64,000 nt of DNA, taken from contig NC_019702.1 of the NCBI RefSeq assembly GCF_000317085.1, positions 2,510,394 to 2,574,393 of the forward strand, in the 5' to 3' direction. The notes below the pieces were generated by a model, which ran no database searches, was not told the origin of the DNA, and worked only from the letters and a program-made list of their open reading frames with translations. This stretch comes from Synechococcus sp. PCC 7502. GTDB taxonomy: Bacteria; Cyanobacteriota; Cyanobacteriia; Pseudanabaenales; Pseudanabaenaceae. The translations under genes and the position numbers were made by a program. Numbering within the stretch: position 1 is the stretch's first letter; every line of letters begins with the position of its first letter. This document shows, one piece after another, positions 23,707 to 33,193 of this stretch.

Positions 23707-24924
23707 TTACTTTTTTTTGAGAATCACCAGAGTAATGTCATCGTAAATGCGGTGCTTACCAATATGCGATCGCACATCAGCGATGATAAGATTTTGGATT
23801 TCGTTAGCGGATAAATGACGATGTTGCTGTAAAAGGTGACAGAGCCGTTCTAAGCCATAGAGTTCACGATTGGAGTTTTCTGCTTCAGTAATGCCATCGG
23901 TATAAACTGCAAGTAGATCGCCCGCCTCCATATACATAGAACTTTCGCTTAAAAAGGGACGAATATCCTCTTCCATACCAATGGGGAAACCTAGATCGAT
24001 AGTATCAAAGAGTTCAATCTTGCCGTTTTGACGTACCAGCAACAGCATTTCATGTTGCCCACTTACCGTAACCTTACCGTGATCATAGTCAATGAGAGAT
24101 AGGGTCATAGACTTACTAGTAGCCATGCGCTGAATATTGCCGTATAAGGTTTGATTGAGAGCATGTAAAAAGACAGCAGGATCGTTGATATTAGCATTGA
24201 GTAAGGCTCGCACTGTCGTTTGTACCATGAGCATAATCGTGCCACTTTCTAAACCATGTCCCGTAACATCACCTATGCCGATCTTGACCCTTCCTCCTTG
24301 GTGTAGTACGTCATAATAGTCGCCACCAACCTTTTCTGCAGGTTCCATAAAACCGACAATTTCTAGTTCTGGATTTTGGCATAGCTCATCGGTTTTCGGT
24401 AAAATCATTTGCTGGAGTTGCCTAGAAATATTTAATTCCGTACTAAATCGTAGATTCTCGGCTTTAATTTGCTCGTATAGAGCTTGAATTTCTTCACTTT
24501 CTTTTTGATACTGTGCCACAACTGCTTCTAAGGCATTGAGTAATTTCGTTCCTGCGGCTGTAACGATTGTCCGTAAATAGGGATTATTGGCTTGTAACTC
24601 ACTGGCGGGACAAGAGATCAGCGATCGCACCGCACTAATAAAATCACAAACTTGGCGATCGACAAACAGTGGTTCCCCAAAGTATATCTTCTGTAAAGAT
24701 TGAGAAGGATTTCCCTGTAAACCCATGCTGGCATCTCCGTAAATAAGTCCCCGATGTGCTTTTCCCATAAGGTCAGCTAGGTTACTTAATTGTTCACGCA
24801 CAGCCTGCTGCTCCGTAATGTATTCTGGGCTAGCCAACCGTAGGGCAAACATGGCAATCCGTTGGGATAGCATGCGTTGGCGACCACTAATATTCACACT
24901 GACAGCATTCATGTTTACATCCAT
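23707..24924 (-). CDS. PilJ-type sensor domain fused to PP2C/SpoIIE phosphatase
   Basis: A 405-residue protein. Residues ~1-130 match the type IV pili methyl-accepting N-terminal domain (VNISGRQRMLSQRIAMFALR). A coiled-coil linker (~135-185) leads to a SpoIIE/RsbU-type phosphatase with the metal-binding motifs VGGDYYDVL, IGDVTGHGLESG, AVYTDGITEAEN and YDDITLVIL. There is no transmembrane segment. RsbU-like phosphatases dephosphorylate anti-sigma antagonists; the sensor domain may read a small ligand such as nitrate (as NIT-like domains do), but that is inference. It stands alone. Confidence 0.9.
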   Translation of the reverse strand: MDVNMNAVSVNISGRQRMLSQRIAMFALRLASPEYITEQQAVREQLSNLADLMGKAHRGLIYGDASMGLQGNPSQSLQKIYFGEPLFVDRQVCDFISAVRSLISCPASELQANNPYLRTIVTAAGTKLLNALEAVVAQYQKESEEIQALYEQIKAENLRFSTELNISRQLQQMILPKTDELCQNPELEIVGFMEPAEKVGGDYYDVLHQGGRVKIGIGDVTGHGLESGTIMLMVQTTVRALLNANINDPAVFLHALNQTLYGNIQRMATSKSMTLSLIDYDHGKVTVSGQHEMLLLVRQNGKIELFDTIDLGFPIGMEEDIRPFLSESSMYMEAGDLLAVYTDGITEAENSNRELYGLERLCHLLQQHRHLSANEIQNLIIADVRSHIGKHRIYDDITLVILKKK

Positions 24925-25092
24925 ATTTCTCTCAAACTGACTTAATAGTACTCATTTTTGCTGTGATCACCTAATTTAGTATGGGTTTGACATGGAGTCT
25001 AATAACCGTGATTTGACAGCCCGTCTTTTGACTTTTAGATCAACGTAGTTTCACAATAGATGTAATTTTGATTATCTGGAGAAAATGCTGAA

Positions 25093-25428
25093 GTGAAAAA
25101 AGTTATATCTGTAGTGCTGCTATGTATGTTTCTGCTGGGATTTAGCCAGCCCGCCTTTGCCGTGGATTTAGAATCTGGAGCAAAAATCTTTAAAGCTAAC
25201 TGTGCTGCTTGTCATGCTTTAGGACGCAACAATGTGGTGGCAGCTAAAACCTTAAAAAAAGATGCCCTAGAACAATATGGAATGTATTCTGTTGATGCCA
25301 TTATCACCCAAGTAACCAAGGGTAAAAATGCCATGCCAGCGTTTGGTAAGAAACTGAAAGCTGATGAAATTGAAAACGTTGCTAATTATGTTTTAGCTCA
25401 GGCTGACGCTGGTTGGAAGAAAAAGTAG
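25093..25428 (+). CDS. petJ: Cytochrome c6
   Basis: A 111-residue precursor. GTG start at 25093 (an ATG eight bases earlier is out of frame). The signal peptide [19 protein letters not shown] sends it to the thylakoid lumen. The haem motif is [11 protein letters not shown] (~38-48), the axial Met lies in [10 protein letters not shown], and the C-terminal helix is [19 protein letters not shown]. It carries electrons from cytochrome b6f to photosystem I or terminal oxidase. The size is standard. The TPR gene follows after 15 bases. Confidence 0.95.
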   Translation: MKKVISVVLLCMFLLGFSQPAFAVDLESGAKIFKANCAACHALGRNNVVAAKTLKKDALEQYGMYSVDAIITQVTKGKNAMPAFGKKLKADEIENVANYVLAQADAGWKKK

Positions 25429-25443
25429 GTAGATAAAAAGCTA

Positions 25444-26349
25444 GTGATCCAAAAAGTTAGGGTTGTATTCAGAGTTCTAGTTGCAGTATTTGTGATCGGG
25501 ACTCTTTTATTTTTTTCTGCTGCTTTCGCCTATTCAGCCAATTCTTCTAGTAGTTCCCAATCCAGTGATTTTGACAGGGGAATTCAGCAAATTCTAACTA
25601 ATGATTTTTCTGCTGCGATCGCCAGTTTTAGTAAGTCCATTGATAGCAAGACTAGTGTAACTTCTGCATATGCTAATCGGTGTTTAGCATACCTGCACCT
25701 GCAAAAGTATAAACTGGCAATATCAGACTGCACGATCGCCATTAATACCCAAAGTAATCCCGAATCCTCCTTAAATCGAGGCTTGGCATATTACAATTTG
25801 GGAAAATACCGAGAGGCAATCGGTGATTTCGATCAAGTTTTAACGATTAACCCGGATTTTCGCGCCTACTATAATCGAGGACTGGCAAGGTTTGCCTTAA
25901 ATCAATTACCACAGGCGATCGCTGACTATGATTTAGCTATAAACGTAATCAACCATAATGATCCGCAATTATCGGAAATATATAATGAGCGGGGCTTAAC
26001 TTACTTTTTCCTCAAAGATATGGGTGCCGCCTTACAAAACTATACCCAGGCAATCTTAGCCAATCATCAAAGCGATCGGGCATACTTTAATCGGGGCTGT
26101 GCCTACCAAAAACAAAGAAACTATGTTGCTGCTGCCCAAGATTTTAGTCAAGCTCTTAGGATCAATGCCCATAATCCTGAAGCTTTAATCAGTCGGGCGA
26201 TCGCCTTTCAGAATCTAGGAAAAAAATCTGAGGCAATTGCCGATCTTAATGCTGCTGCCCAAGAGTTTTTAGCAAAAGGACTAATGGATGACTATGCCTA
26301 CGCCCTTGATCTAGCAAAACAGTTAAGTGATCGCACTACTACAGCCTAA
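25444..26349 (+). CDS. TPR-repeat exported or membrane-anchored protein
   Basis: 301 residues from a GTG start. The hydrophobic segment VLVAVFVIGTLLFFSAAFAY may be a signal peptide or an anchor. From about residue 40 to 280 there are about seven tetratricopeptide repeats, with pattern residues such as SLNRGLAYYNLGKYREAIGD and YYNRGLARFALNQLPQAIAD. TPR arrays bind proteins. Fifteen bases after petJ, so probably co-transcribed; a role in lumenal or periplasmic assembly is possible but not shown. Confidence 0.88.
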   Translation: MIQKVRVVFRVLVAVFVIGTLLFFSAAFAYSANSSSSSQSSDFDRGIQQILTNDFSAAIASFSKSIDSKTSVTSAYANRCLAYLHLQKYKLAISDCTIAINTQSNPESSLNRGLAYYNLGKYREAIGDFDQVLTINPDFRAYYNRGLARFALNQLPQAIADYDLAINVINHNDPQLSEIYNERGLTYFFLKDMGAALQNYTQAILANHQSDRAYFNRGCAYQKQRNYVAAAQDFSQALRINAHNPEALISRAIAFQNLGKKSEAIADLNAAAQEFLAKGLMDDYAYALDLAKQLSDRTTTA

Positions 26350-26356
26350 AAATAGC

Positions 26357-27085
26357 TTAAAAAGTATCAGATTGTGATTGTAGATACTCTAAAAAATCGA
26401 ATACCTCTGATGCACTTAACTGATCACGGGAACTCTTTTTATACTTGCGTTGGAGATAATCTTTTCCCTGTTGTTTTGTCCAGCCAATTCTTTCCATTTC
26501 TACCATAATTTGTGACAACTGACTGGATAGATCAATGGGTTCTGATTTATGTTGCTCTGGTTTTGCGGACTTTACAGCCGTAGGGCTTTCATATTTATCC
26601 GCATAACTATCAAGGGCTTGTTGTTGAAACTGCTGGGATTTATTTGCCTTACCAGATACTTCAGGTTCATATTTTTCTGTGTATTTAGGCTGAATATAAC
26701 TAGAAGGCTGCTCCTTAGATTCGTTAGCAGATTGATTAGATGCAAAGGATGATTCAAAAGTTGTACTGGTGGCAACAGATTCTAAAAGATGTGCTGCTGA
26801 CTTTGTTGGTGCTTTAAGGGCGGGTTGGTTGATTTGCGGCATCAACGTGGCTTGGATACCATAACTACTCTCAAAGGTAATGCCAAGGGTAGTTAAAGCT
26901 CGTTTTATCGCTCGATCCTCTGCAGTTTCCAGATCGGAGTCTACCGCCGTAGCTGTACTCAAAACCAGATCGTGATCTTTAATAATCGCTCGAAAGGTAT
27001 GCAGCCCATCAACTTTAGCCAGCATTTCGGTTACGATACTACCTTGGGGATATTGGGAACGGAACTGAGAAAATACCATTTCCAT
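26357..27085 (-). CDS. Possible Rad52/ERF-like protein with disordered linker, function unknown
   Basis: 242 residues in three parts. Residues ~1-75: a small alpha/beta domain (VDGLHTFRAIIKDHDLVLST, then ETAEDRAIKRALTTLGI); the A-E-D-R-A-x-x-R-A-L block resembles the end of Rad52/ERF-type single-strand annealing domains. Residues ~80-195: low-complexity Ser/Gln/Lys linker. Residues ~197-240: helical module (ERIGWTKQQGKDYLQRKY, LSASEVFDFLEYLQSQ) like C-terminal modules of such proteins. I have no proof of DNA binding; cyanobacterial homologs are usually called hypothetical. Confidence 0.55.
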   Translation of the reverse strand: MEMVFSQFRSQYPQGSIVTEMLAKVDGLHTFRAIIKDHDLVLSTATAVDSDLETAEDRAIKRALTTLGITFESSYGIQATLMPQINQPALKAPTKSAAHLLESVATSTTFESSFASNQSANESKEQPSSYIQPKYTEKYEPEVSGKANKSQQFQQQALDSYADKYESPTAVKSAKPEQHKSEPIDLSSQLSQIMVEMERIGWTKQQGKDYLQRKYKKSSRDQLSASEVFDFLEYLQSQSDTF

Positions 27086-27175
27086 GATTTATCAACAATT
27101 CAATACGGTTCTATAGTAAATCTGTTACTGAATCTATAGCGAACCACCTAGACCTAATAGTAGCATTTACAGGGT

Positions 27176-28960
27176 TTAAAGCTCAAAATCATCGTCATCA
27201 TCGCTAAAAGTTGCCAGTTCAGCCTGAATATCTCGAAAGAAGTCGGATTCTGTAATTTGTGATACTTGTTTTTGGCGCTTCACCTCATCGATTTCAATTT
27301 TTAAGTCTTCTAACTGTTGTTTTAAGGATGTTTCTGCCAGTTTTGCTTTGGTATAGTCATCGGCAATACCTTCGTAATAAAGAATATTTTGATCGGCATC
27401 ACGGACAATTCTGACGCTTTCTCTGATCCATATAATCGAGCGATCGCGTCGGTAAGCTTGGTATTCAAAACCTGAAACCTCATCAGAGTTGGTCTCAGAA
27501 AAAAGTAAATTCAGTTCAGTTAAGCAATTGGGACTAACATATAAACTTTCCCCCGTTTGCTCTAAATGGGTAATCAAATCCTGCGGTGATTCATAACCAA
27601 ACATCTCTGCAAAAGACGGATTCACACTTAAAAATTTCCCCTTAGGAGTCATTTGAAAAATTCCTTCTACCGCATTTTCAAAAATACTGCGATAGTTTGC
27701 CTCGGCAATCCTCAATTCGTCGGCAATGAGACGGTACCTTTGTTCGCTGGCTTTAAGTCTGTCCACATAAATAAACGCAGTCATCCCCAGTCCTGTACTA
27801 ACTACACCTATAATCGGCGGTATAAGGGGAATCCACCAACTAAGTACAATAAATGCGCCATAATCACTCAGGGCGATCGCTCCCACAGTTAAAATTACAC
27901 CACTGAGGTTAGCTAGCCAAAATTGTTGAGCCGTGCGAAAATTTCGTAGTTGCCATGTAAAAATACCGATTCCAACAGTCCAAACAATAATCCATAGGTA
28001 TTCCCAAGGTTTCTCCCAAGTCGTAATACCTTCTCTCCCATCGATCGCAGCAGCTAAAACTTGACTAGCAACTTGAGCATGAATTTCCACACCCGCCGTT
28101 TGGCTAAAGCTAGTGCCAAAGTTACGATCTAAAGGAGTAGAGAAAAAGTCCTTTAAACTCACTGCCGTCACCCCAATTAGCACTAGGCGATCGCTAAATA
28201 AATCTTGGGGAATCTTATTTTGCAGCACATCTCGTAAACTAACCGTGCGAAATCTTGGCTCAGAACGGCGGTAATTTAATAAAACTTGATCACCTAAATC
28301 CTCAGCCCCCACATAACCACCATCATTACTCTTAAAATAATGGGGAGATTGCACAGCTTGGGGATAGCGCACATTAGGTTCGGCATTCAGAAACTCTAAT
28401 GCTGTATATAATCCTAAGCCTAAAATTGACTGCCCTTTTTCTAGCTCTGCCCCCCAAAAGCCCCGTCGAACTACACCATCATTATCAATAATTAGCTCAG
28501 CTGCACTTACCTGTCCTTGATCTTGGAGGGTTGGAGGAGGAGCGATCGCCCCAGTCCCAGATTTAATTGTTCTGACTCCCACAAGATTAGGAGTAGTCTT
28601 AAACACTTTAACTAATTCATCATGTCCAGGTTCAACGGGTAGATCTCGCACAATATCCAACCCAATTGCCCTAGGTTTTTGTTGACGGATTTTTGTAATT
28701 AACTCAGCAAGAATGCGATCGCTTATGGGATATTTTTCTAAGGTTTGAAGGTCAATTTCATCAATGCCAACAATAATTACCCGTTGATCTTGAGGTTCAC
28801 TAGGACGTAACTGTAACAACTGATCATAGGCAAACAGTTCAGAAAGTTGCAAAAACCCCAATGCCCTTAAAGCAATAACCAATAATACGGTAATTGGCGT
28901 TACTACCAGAACCCCTCGCCACGCCCAAATTTGGTTACGGATTTTTGCACGCATTAGCAA
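27176..28960 (-). CDS. CHASE2 receptor with PAS domain and no output domain
   Basis: 594 residues. An N-terminal membrane helix (VVTPITVLLVIALRALGFLQ) is followed by an extracytoplasmic CHASE2 domain (~45-310, e.g. RVIIVGIDEIDLQTL, DRLVLIGVTAVSLKDFFSTP). Three more membrane helices (~325-405), a PAS/PAC domain (YRSIFENAVEGIFQMTPKGK, ~430-550) and a C-terminal coiled coil with acidic tail complete it. No kinase, GGDEF, cyclase or phosphatase follows, unlike most CHASE2 proteins. The DUF928 gene ends five bases upstream, so the two are co-transcribed. It probably signals through an unlinked partner. Confidence 0.9.
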   Translation of the reverse strand: MLMRAKIRNQIWAWRGVLVVTPITVLLVIALRALGFLQLSELFAYDQLLQLRPSEPQDQRVIIVGIDEIDLQTLEKYPISDRILAELITKIRQQKPRAIGLDIVRDLPVEPGHDELVKVFKTTPNLVGVRTIKSGTGAIAPPPTLQDQGQVSAAELIIDNDGVVRRGFWGAELEKGQSILGLGLYTALEFLNAEPNVRYPQAVQSPHYFKSNDGGYVGAEDLGDQVLLNYRRSEPRFRTVSLRDVLQNKIPQDLFSDRLVLIGVTAVSLKDFFSTPLDRNFGTSFSQTAGVEIHAQVASQVLAAAIDGREGITTWEKPWEYLWIIVWTVGIGIFTWQLRNFRTAQQFWLANLSGVILTVGAIALSDYGAFIVLSWWIPLIPPIIGVVSTGLGMTAFIYVDRLKASEQRYRLIADELRIAEANYRSIFENAVEGIFQMTPKGKFLSVNPSFAEMFGYESPQDLITHLEQTGESLYVSPNCLTELNLLFSETNSDEVSGFEYQAYRRDRSIIWIRESVRIVRDADQNILYYEGIADDYTKAKLAETSLKQQLEDLKIEIDEVKRQKQVSQITESDFFRDIQAELATFSDDDDDFEL

Positions 28961-28965
28961 CTCAG

Positions 28966-29640
28966 TTAGTTAATCGGTTTGCAGCATTTTAGCAGGGGCT
29001 GGTTAGCGATCGCTTCAAATTTCACGGATTTCAATAATTCTCGCATCTGCACTGTGGCTTCTGGGGCTTTATCATCAACAAGAGTTTTAAGCATATCTAG
29101 CCAAATACCCTCTTGAGCATAGGTTTCTGCCGTTTGAGGCTGGCTATTAACCTTTGCACTTAAGCTGACTCGCCGCACAAATCCCTTAAGCTCGTTTGTC
29201 CCCTCAGTATTTCTAATTACCACCCGCCACTGATAATTTTTGCCAGTCTCTAAATTAGGAGCATCATTGGGCAGATTAAATTGGACAATACCACCAGTTG
29301 CTGTTAAATCAAAAGTAGTTTGAAAAACCTTATCATCCTGTTGATCAAATAGCTGAAATAGGGCTTTACCTTCTTTCATACTGGGAACATAAAATAAAAA
29401 ACTAGGCTTTGCCGACGCGGTTAAGGGAATAGTATCAGCAGGAACCAGAACAATAGGGCAGTTACTTTTACATGAATCCGATCTAGTGGTTCCCCCCAAG
29501 GAGTTTTGGGGAATACCCATGCCTGTGCGAGGTTTGTAAAAAAATCTCTGAAACTGACTAGGGTTGGCACTGCTCTCCAGACTTGGGGCAAGAAGAACAG
29601 CTAATAATAAAGAGCTAACTAGTAAAGGCTTGGCGATCAT
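28966..29640 (-). CDS. DUF928 exported protein
   Basis: The start is set at ATG 29640 with TAGGAG eight bases upstream; the frame itself opens at 29676. Signal peptide IAKPLLVSSLLLAVLLAPSL is followed by the DUF928 pattern: GMGIPQNSLGGTTRSDSC, PIVLVPADTIPLTASAKPSF, LFYVPSMKEGKALFQLFD and, further on, YQWRVVIRN. It is typically periplasmic, with a beta-sandwich reminiscent of fibronectin folds. DUF928 genes often sit next to CHASE2 genes in cyanobacteria, as here, so the product may be a periplasmic partner for the receptor. Activity unknown. Confidence 0.88.
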   Translation of the reverse strand: MIAKPLLVSSLLLAVLLAPSLESSANPSQFQRFFYKPRTGMGIPQNSLGGTTRSDSCKSNCPIVLVPADTIPLTASAKPSFLFYVPSMKEGKALFQLFDQQDDKVFQTTFDLTATGGIVQFNLPNDAPNLETGKNYQWRVVIRNTEGTNELKGFVRRVSLSAKVNSQPQTAETYAQEGIWLDMLKTLVDDKAPEATVQMRELLKSVKFEAIANQPLLKCCKPIN

Positions 29641-29850
29641 GGTTTTACTCCTAGGGAGAAAATTAAGCATAAACATCGATTGGAACTATAACCTACAATA
29701 TCGATTAAGGCAGATTAAAGCTGTGAGTTATATCACGAGACTTAATACTATTAATCACCCAATAAAATAACTAGTATCTAAATTTCAGAAAAATCTTAAT
29801 CTTTACTCTTGTCATTTTTGGTAACTCTGCTAATATGTATAAACCCCAAA

Positions 29851-29923
29851 GGGCGATTAACTCAGTTGGTAGAGTGGCTCGTTTACACCGAGTTTGTCGG
29901 GGGTTCGAGTCCCTCATCGCCCA
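29851..29923 (+). tRNA. tRNA-Val (anticodon TAC)
   Basis: A 73-base cloverleaf. The acceptor stem GGGCGAT pairs with ATCGCCC, discriminator A. The anticodon arm is CTCG-TTTACAC-CGAG with TAC. The T arm is GGGGG-TTCGAGT-CCCTC-like. CCA is not encoded. It lies about 35 bases downstream of the kdpC stop in the opposite orientation. Confidence 0.95.
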
Positions 29924-29958
29924 TAGCTATTCGTATCTTAATCTTTTGAGTAAATTCC

Positions 29959-30600
29959 CTAAGATTTAAGCAGGGTATCCAGTGCTAGATTTAACTTCAG
30001 CACATTTACTCCTTCTTCGCCAAAAATGCCAAGGAAACGTCCATCGGTATTCTGCTGAATCAAAACCTCCAACTGATTAGGGGATATTTTTCGACTTTGG
30101 GCAATTCGAGTAATTTGTGCTTTGGCAGCGAGCGGGGTAATGTGAGGATCAAGGCTAGAGCCGGAGGTATAAACTAAATCTGCGGTGGGCGTAATGCCAG
30201 CTTTTTGGAGTCGGGGAATCTCGCCTGCGATCGCTTTTTGGGGGTTTGGATCAGGTTTACCTTTGATGCGATCAATCAAATCAGGATTACTCGGAGCTAA
30301 ATTACTTGCCCCAGATACCCCCGTTTTCAGGATTCCAGCTTGATCATCTTTGGGATTGGCAGTGCTGTAGTTGGTAGTGCTAGGGCGGCTGTTAAAATAG
30401 CGATCGCTAGTAAAAGGCTGTCCAATTAAACCAGAGCCAATAACTTCACCTTGGGCATTACGAATTAAACTACCATTTGCCTGATTGGGGAATAATCCCT
30501 GTCCGATAGCTAACATAGAAAAGGGATAAATTACTGCTACCAAGAGCCAAATGATGATGGTAAAGCGGAGAGCTTTAGTAAGTTCACGAATGGGGTTCAT
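29959..30600 (-). CDS. kdpC: K+-transporting ATPase subunit C
   Basis: 213 residues with one N-terminal membrane helix (ALRFTIIIWLLVAVIYPFSM). Conserved KdpC blocks are GSGLIGQPFTSDRYFNSRPS (~55-74), ASGASNLAPSNPDLIDRI-like text (here SGASNLAPSNPDLIDRIK) and TSGSSLDPHITPLAAKAQI. KdpC stabilises the KdpFABC pump and links the channel-like KdpA to the P-type ATPase KdpB. Last gene of the operon, 15 bases after the kdpF-like gene. Confidence 0.96.
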   Translation of the reverse strand: MNPIRELTKALRFTIIIWLLVAVIYPFSMLAIGQGLFPNQANGSLIRNAQGEVIGSGLIGQPFTSDRYFNSRPSTTNYSTANPKDDQAGILKTGVSGASNLAPSNPDLIDRIKGKPDPNPQKAIAGEIPRLQKAGITPTADLVYTSGSSLDPHITPLAAKAQITRIAQSRKISPNQLEVLIQQNTDGRFLGIFGEEGVNVLKLNLALDTLLKS

Positions 30601-30615
30601 AGGTTTTCTTTGATT

Positions 30616-30906
30616 CTAAAATTTCTCTGGTTGAAACATGACAAAAAAGAGGTAGATGGAAAAACTCACAGTTACAATTCCCAAAATTCCAATGGCATAA
30701 GCCTGCGATCGCCCTAAAATTTCAGAGTTAACAGCATAGATTGCTGGAGCAATAATCAGGTTTAAGCACACCAACAGAAATAATTTGAGCGATCGGGAAT
30801 GCTTAGGACGAGTTAAAGAAAGTAAATGCTGCTTTAATTCATTTTTAAGTTCATTTTTAAATTGATTAGCAAATTGATTAGTAGAATTAGGCTTAATCTG
30901 AGTCAT
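30616..30906 (-). CDS. kdpF: KdpF-like subunit with extended cytoplasmic N-terminus
   Basis: ATG 30906 is chosen, because GGAG lies nine bases upstream; an in-frame ATG at 30921 overlaps the kdpB stop (TAATG). About 96 residues: a polar, Lys/Gln-rich N-terminal half, one hydrophobic helix (KLFLLVCLNLIIAPAIYAV) and a second (AIGILGIVTVSFSIYLFFVM) ending FQPEKF, the C-terminal mark of KdpF. Classical KdpF has about 30 residues and one helix, so this is a longer variant. Position between kdpB and kdpC supports the call. Confidence 0.75.
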   Translation of the reverse strand: MTQIKPNSTNQFANQFKNELKNELKQHLLSLTRPKHSRSLKLFLLVCLNLIIAPAIYAVNSEILGRSQAYAIGILGIVTVSFSIYLFFVMFQPEKF

Positions 30907-30920
30907 GTGTACATTCTCCA

Positions 30921-33017
30921 TTAGGTAATTGGCAGTAGAATATCGATAAATTTAATTGCCACAAACGGAGCGATAACTCCACCCAGTCCATAGATCAAAA
31001 TATTCCGTTGTAGAAGTTGATCCGCAGTCAAAGGACGAAATTTTACTCCAGTTAGGGCGATGGGAATTAGGGCAGGAATAATTAAAGCATTGTAAATAAG
31101 TGCAGAGAGAATTGCTGATTGCGGACTTTTTAGACCCATGATATTTAATGCTCCAATTCCAGCACTGGCAAAGATCGTGGGAATAATCGCAAAGTATTTA
31201 GCAATATCATTGGCAATGGAAAAAGTGGTTAATGCTCCCCGCGTGATTAGTAATTGCTTCCCGATCGCTACAAGATCAATCAGTTTAGTTGGGTCAGAAT
31301 CTAAATCCACCATGTTGGCAGCTTCCTTTGCGGCTTGGGTGCCAGAATTCATGGCTACGCCTACATTTGCTTGAGCCAGAGCAGGAGCGTCATTGGTGCC
31401 ATCCCCTGTCATCGCTACTAGCTTTCCTTGAGCTTGTTCATTGCGAATAACTTCAATTTTATCTTCGGGAGTAGCTTCGGCAATGAAATCATCGACCCCC
31501 GCTTCGGCGGCAATTACTGAAGCTGTAATGCCATTATCCCCAGTCAGCATGATGGTTCTCACTCCCATACGCCGCAGTTGATCAAATCTTTCGCGCAAGC
31601 CCGGTTTAACAATATCCTTGAGATAAATTACCCCATACAACTCATTCCCTTGACATAAACCTAAAGGCGTTCCACCGAGCCTGGATACTTGTTCATAGGC
31701 ATCATCAAATTCCTTTGGTACATTGCCACCGCGCGATCGCACAAAACCTCTAATTGCTTCGGTTGCGCCTTTACGCACTTCAGTTTGATCTGGCAAGTTA
31801 GTTCCACTCATGCGAGTTCTAGCGGAGAAATCAATTCCTTCAGCTTTACTAGGGTCAAAGTGTAAAGTTGCTCCCAATCTGTCTGCTAATTGCACAATGG
31901 ATTTACCTTCAGGGGTTTGATCGAAAAGGCTGGCTGCTAAAGCTACGGATGCCACTTGATCAATAGAATGTCCATTCACAGGGATGAATTGATCTGCTAG
32001 GCGGTTACCTAAGGTGATAGTTCCAGTTTTATCCAACACCAATGTATTAATATCTCCACAAGCCTCCACTGCTCGACCAGATGTGGCAATTACATTAAAC
32101 TGAGCTACCCGATCCATGCCTGCAATGCCGATCGCACTTAAAAGTCCACCAATAGTTGTAGGAATTAGAGCTACTAATAAAGAAACTAGAATAGCGATCG
32201 TCGTGGGAGTTTTTACATAGTTGGCAATGGGAGGAATCGTGGCTACTACGATTAGAAAGACCTGTGTTAGCACAGCCAAAAGAACCGTCAAGGCAATTTC
32301 GTTAGGAGTTTTCGTGCGTTCTGCGCCTTCAACTAAGGCAATCATCCGATCAATAAAACCTTTACCTGGGTCGGTAGTAATCCGAATAGTTAATTCATCG
32401 GAAACTATGCGCGTTCCACCCGTCACCGAACTTGCAATATCCGTCCCCGGTTGTTTGAGTACTGGTGCTGACTCCCCTGTAATTGCAGACTCATCCACTG
32501 ATGCCACTCCATCAATCACTTCCCCATCGGCGGGAATCATTTCACCTATTATTACTTTGACTAAGTCCCCCCGTCGCAGTTCCGTAGAGCTAATATTTTG
32601 GATGGAGCCATCGGGTAGAACCTTACGGGCAAGGGTATCAGTGCGGGTAGTTCTTAAGGAGTCAGCCTGTGCTTTTCCTCTACCTTCAGCGATCGCTTCG
32701 GCAAAGTTAGCAAAAATTACTGTAAAAAACAGAATGATTGTAATTAATCCATTGAGAATACGTTCTTGATTCACATCCCTTGCAACGGTGCCAAATAAAT
32801 TGGGATCAATAGTGACAAGAAAGGTGACAATCGTGCCAATCCAGACTAAGAACATCACTGGGTTTCTAGCAGCAATTCTGGGATTGAGCTTCACAAAAGC
32901 TGATTTAATCGCCCTAGGATATAGCCCTACCATTGAGGCTTTGGGGGTATGTCTGCGAGAGTCACGAGTACCACTGGGAACCTTACTAGGAATTTTAGGA
33001 GAAGATGGAGTATTCAT
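30921..33017 (-). CDS. kdpB: K+-transporting P-type ATPase subunit B
   Basis: 698 residues, the normal length. P-type ATPase marks: TGES in [15 protein letters not shown], phosphorylation motif [11 protein letters not shown], nucleotide-binding region ([17 protein letters not shown]) and hinge [20 protein letters not shown]. Hydrolyses ATP to drive K+ uptake through KdpA. The gene follows kdpA after 176 bases and is translationally coupled to the kdpF-like gene. No kdpD/kdpE two-component genes are seen nearby, so control must come from elsewhere. Confidence 0.97.
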   Translation of the reverse strand: MNTPSSPKIPSKVPSGTRDSRRHTPKASMVGLYPRAIKSAFVKLNPRIAARNPVMFLVWIGTIVTFLVTIDPNLFGTVARDVNQERILNGLITIILFFTVIFANFAEAIAEGRGKAQADSLRTTRTDTLARKVLPDGSIQNISSTELRRGDLVKVIIGEMIPADGEVIDGVASVDESAITGESAPVLKQPGTDIASSVTGGTRIVSDELTIRITTDPGKGFIDRMIALVEGAERTKTPNEIALTVLLAVLTQVFLIVVATIPPIANYVKTPTTIAILVSLLVALIPTTIGGLLSAIGIAGMDRVAQFNVIATSGRAVEACGDINTLVLDKTGTITLGNRLADQFIPVNGHSIDQVASVALAASLFDQTPEGKSIVQLADRLGATLHFDPSKAEGIDFSARTRMSGTNLPDQTEVRKGATEAIRGFVRSRGGNVPKEFDDAYEQVSRLGGTPLGLCQGNELYGVIYLKDIVKPGLRERFDQLRRMGVRTIMLTGDNGITASVIAAEAGVDDFIAEATPEDKIEVIRNEQAQGKLVAMTGDGTNDAPALAQANVGVAMNSGTQAAKEAANMVDLDSDPTKLIDLVAIGKQLLITRGALTTFSIANDIAKYFAIIPTIFASAGIGALNIMGLKSPQSAILSALIYNALIIPALIPIALTGVKFRPLTADQLLQRNILIYGLGGVIAPFVAIKFIDILLPIT

Positions 33018-33193
33018 TTTTTCTCTAAACTATTAAGAAGTATGGAAGAATATTGGAAAGAATGAAAGAGAATTGAGTATTCTGTGTAGAGATACCTTAT
33101 TAGGAAGTTGAAATGAAGTTGAGATCGAAAAAAGTATTATTTTCAACTAGAATTCACACTTAAATTTTTCACTTTAAACTTAGTTAAATTTAG

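Noticed and set aside
29851-29923. tRNA-Val as an integration site
   Set aside because: No integrase and no duplicated tRNA 3' end was seen nearby.
30921-30925. kdpF start at ATG overlapping the kdpB stop
   Set aside because: An ATG 15 bases downstream has a proper GGAG site; the overlapping start remains possible but is less supported.
32221-32769. Plus-strand ORF of 182 codons inside kdpB
   Set aside because: It is antisense to a strongly conserved P-type ATPase region and has no family pattern or ribosome-binding site.
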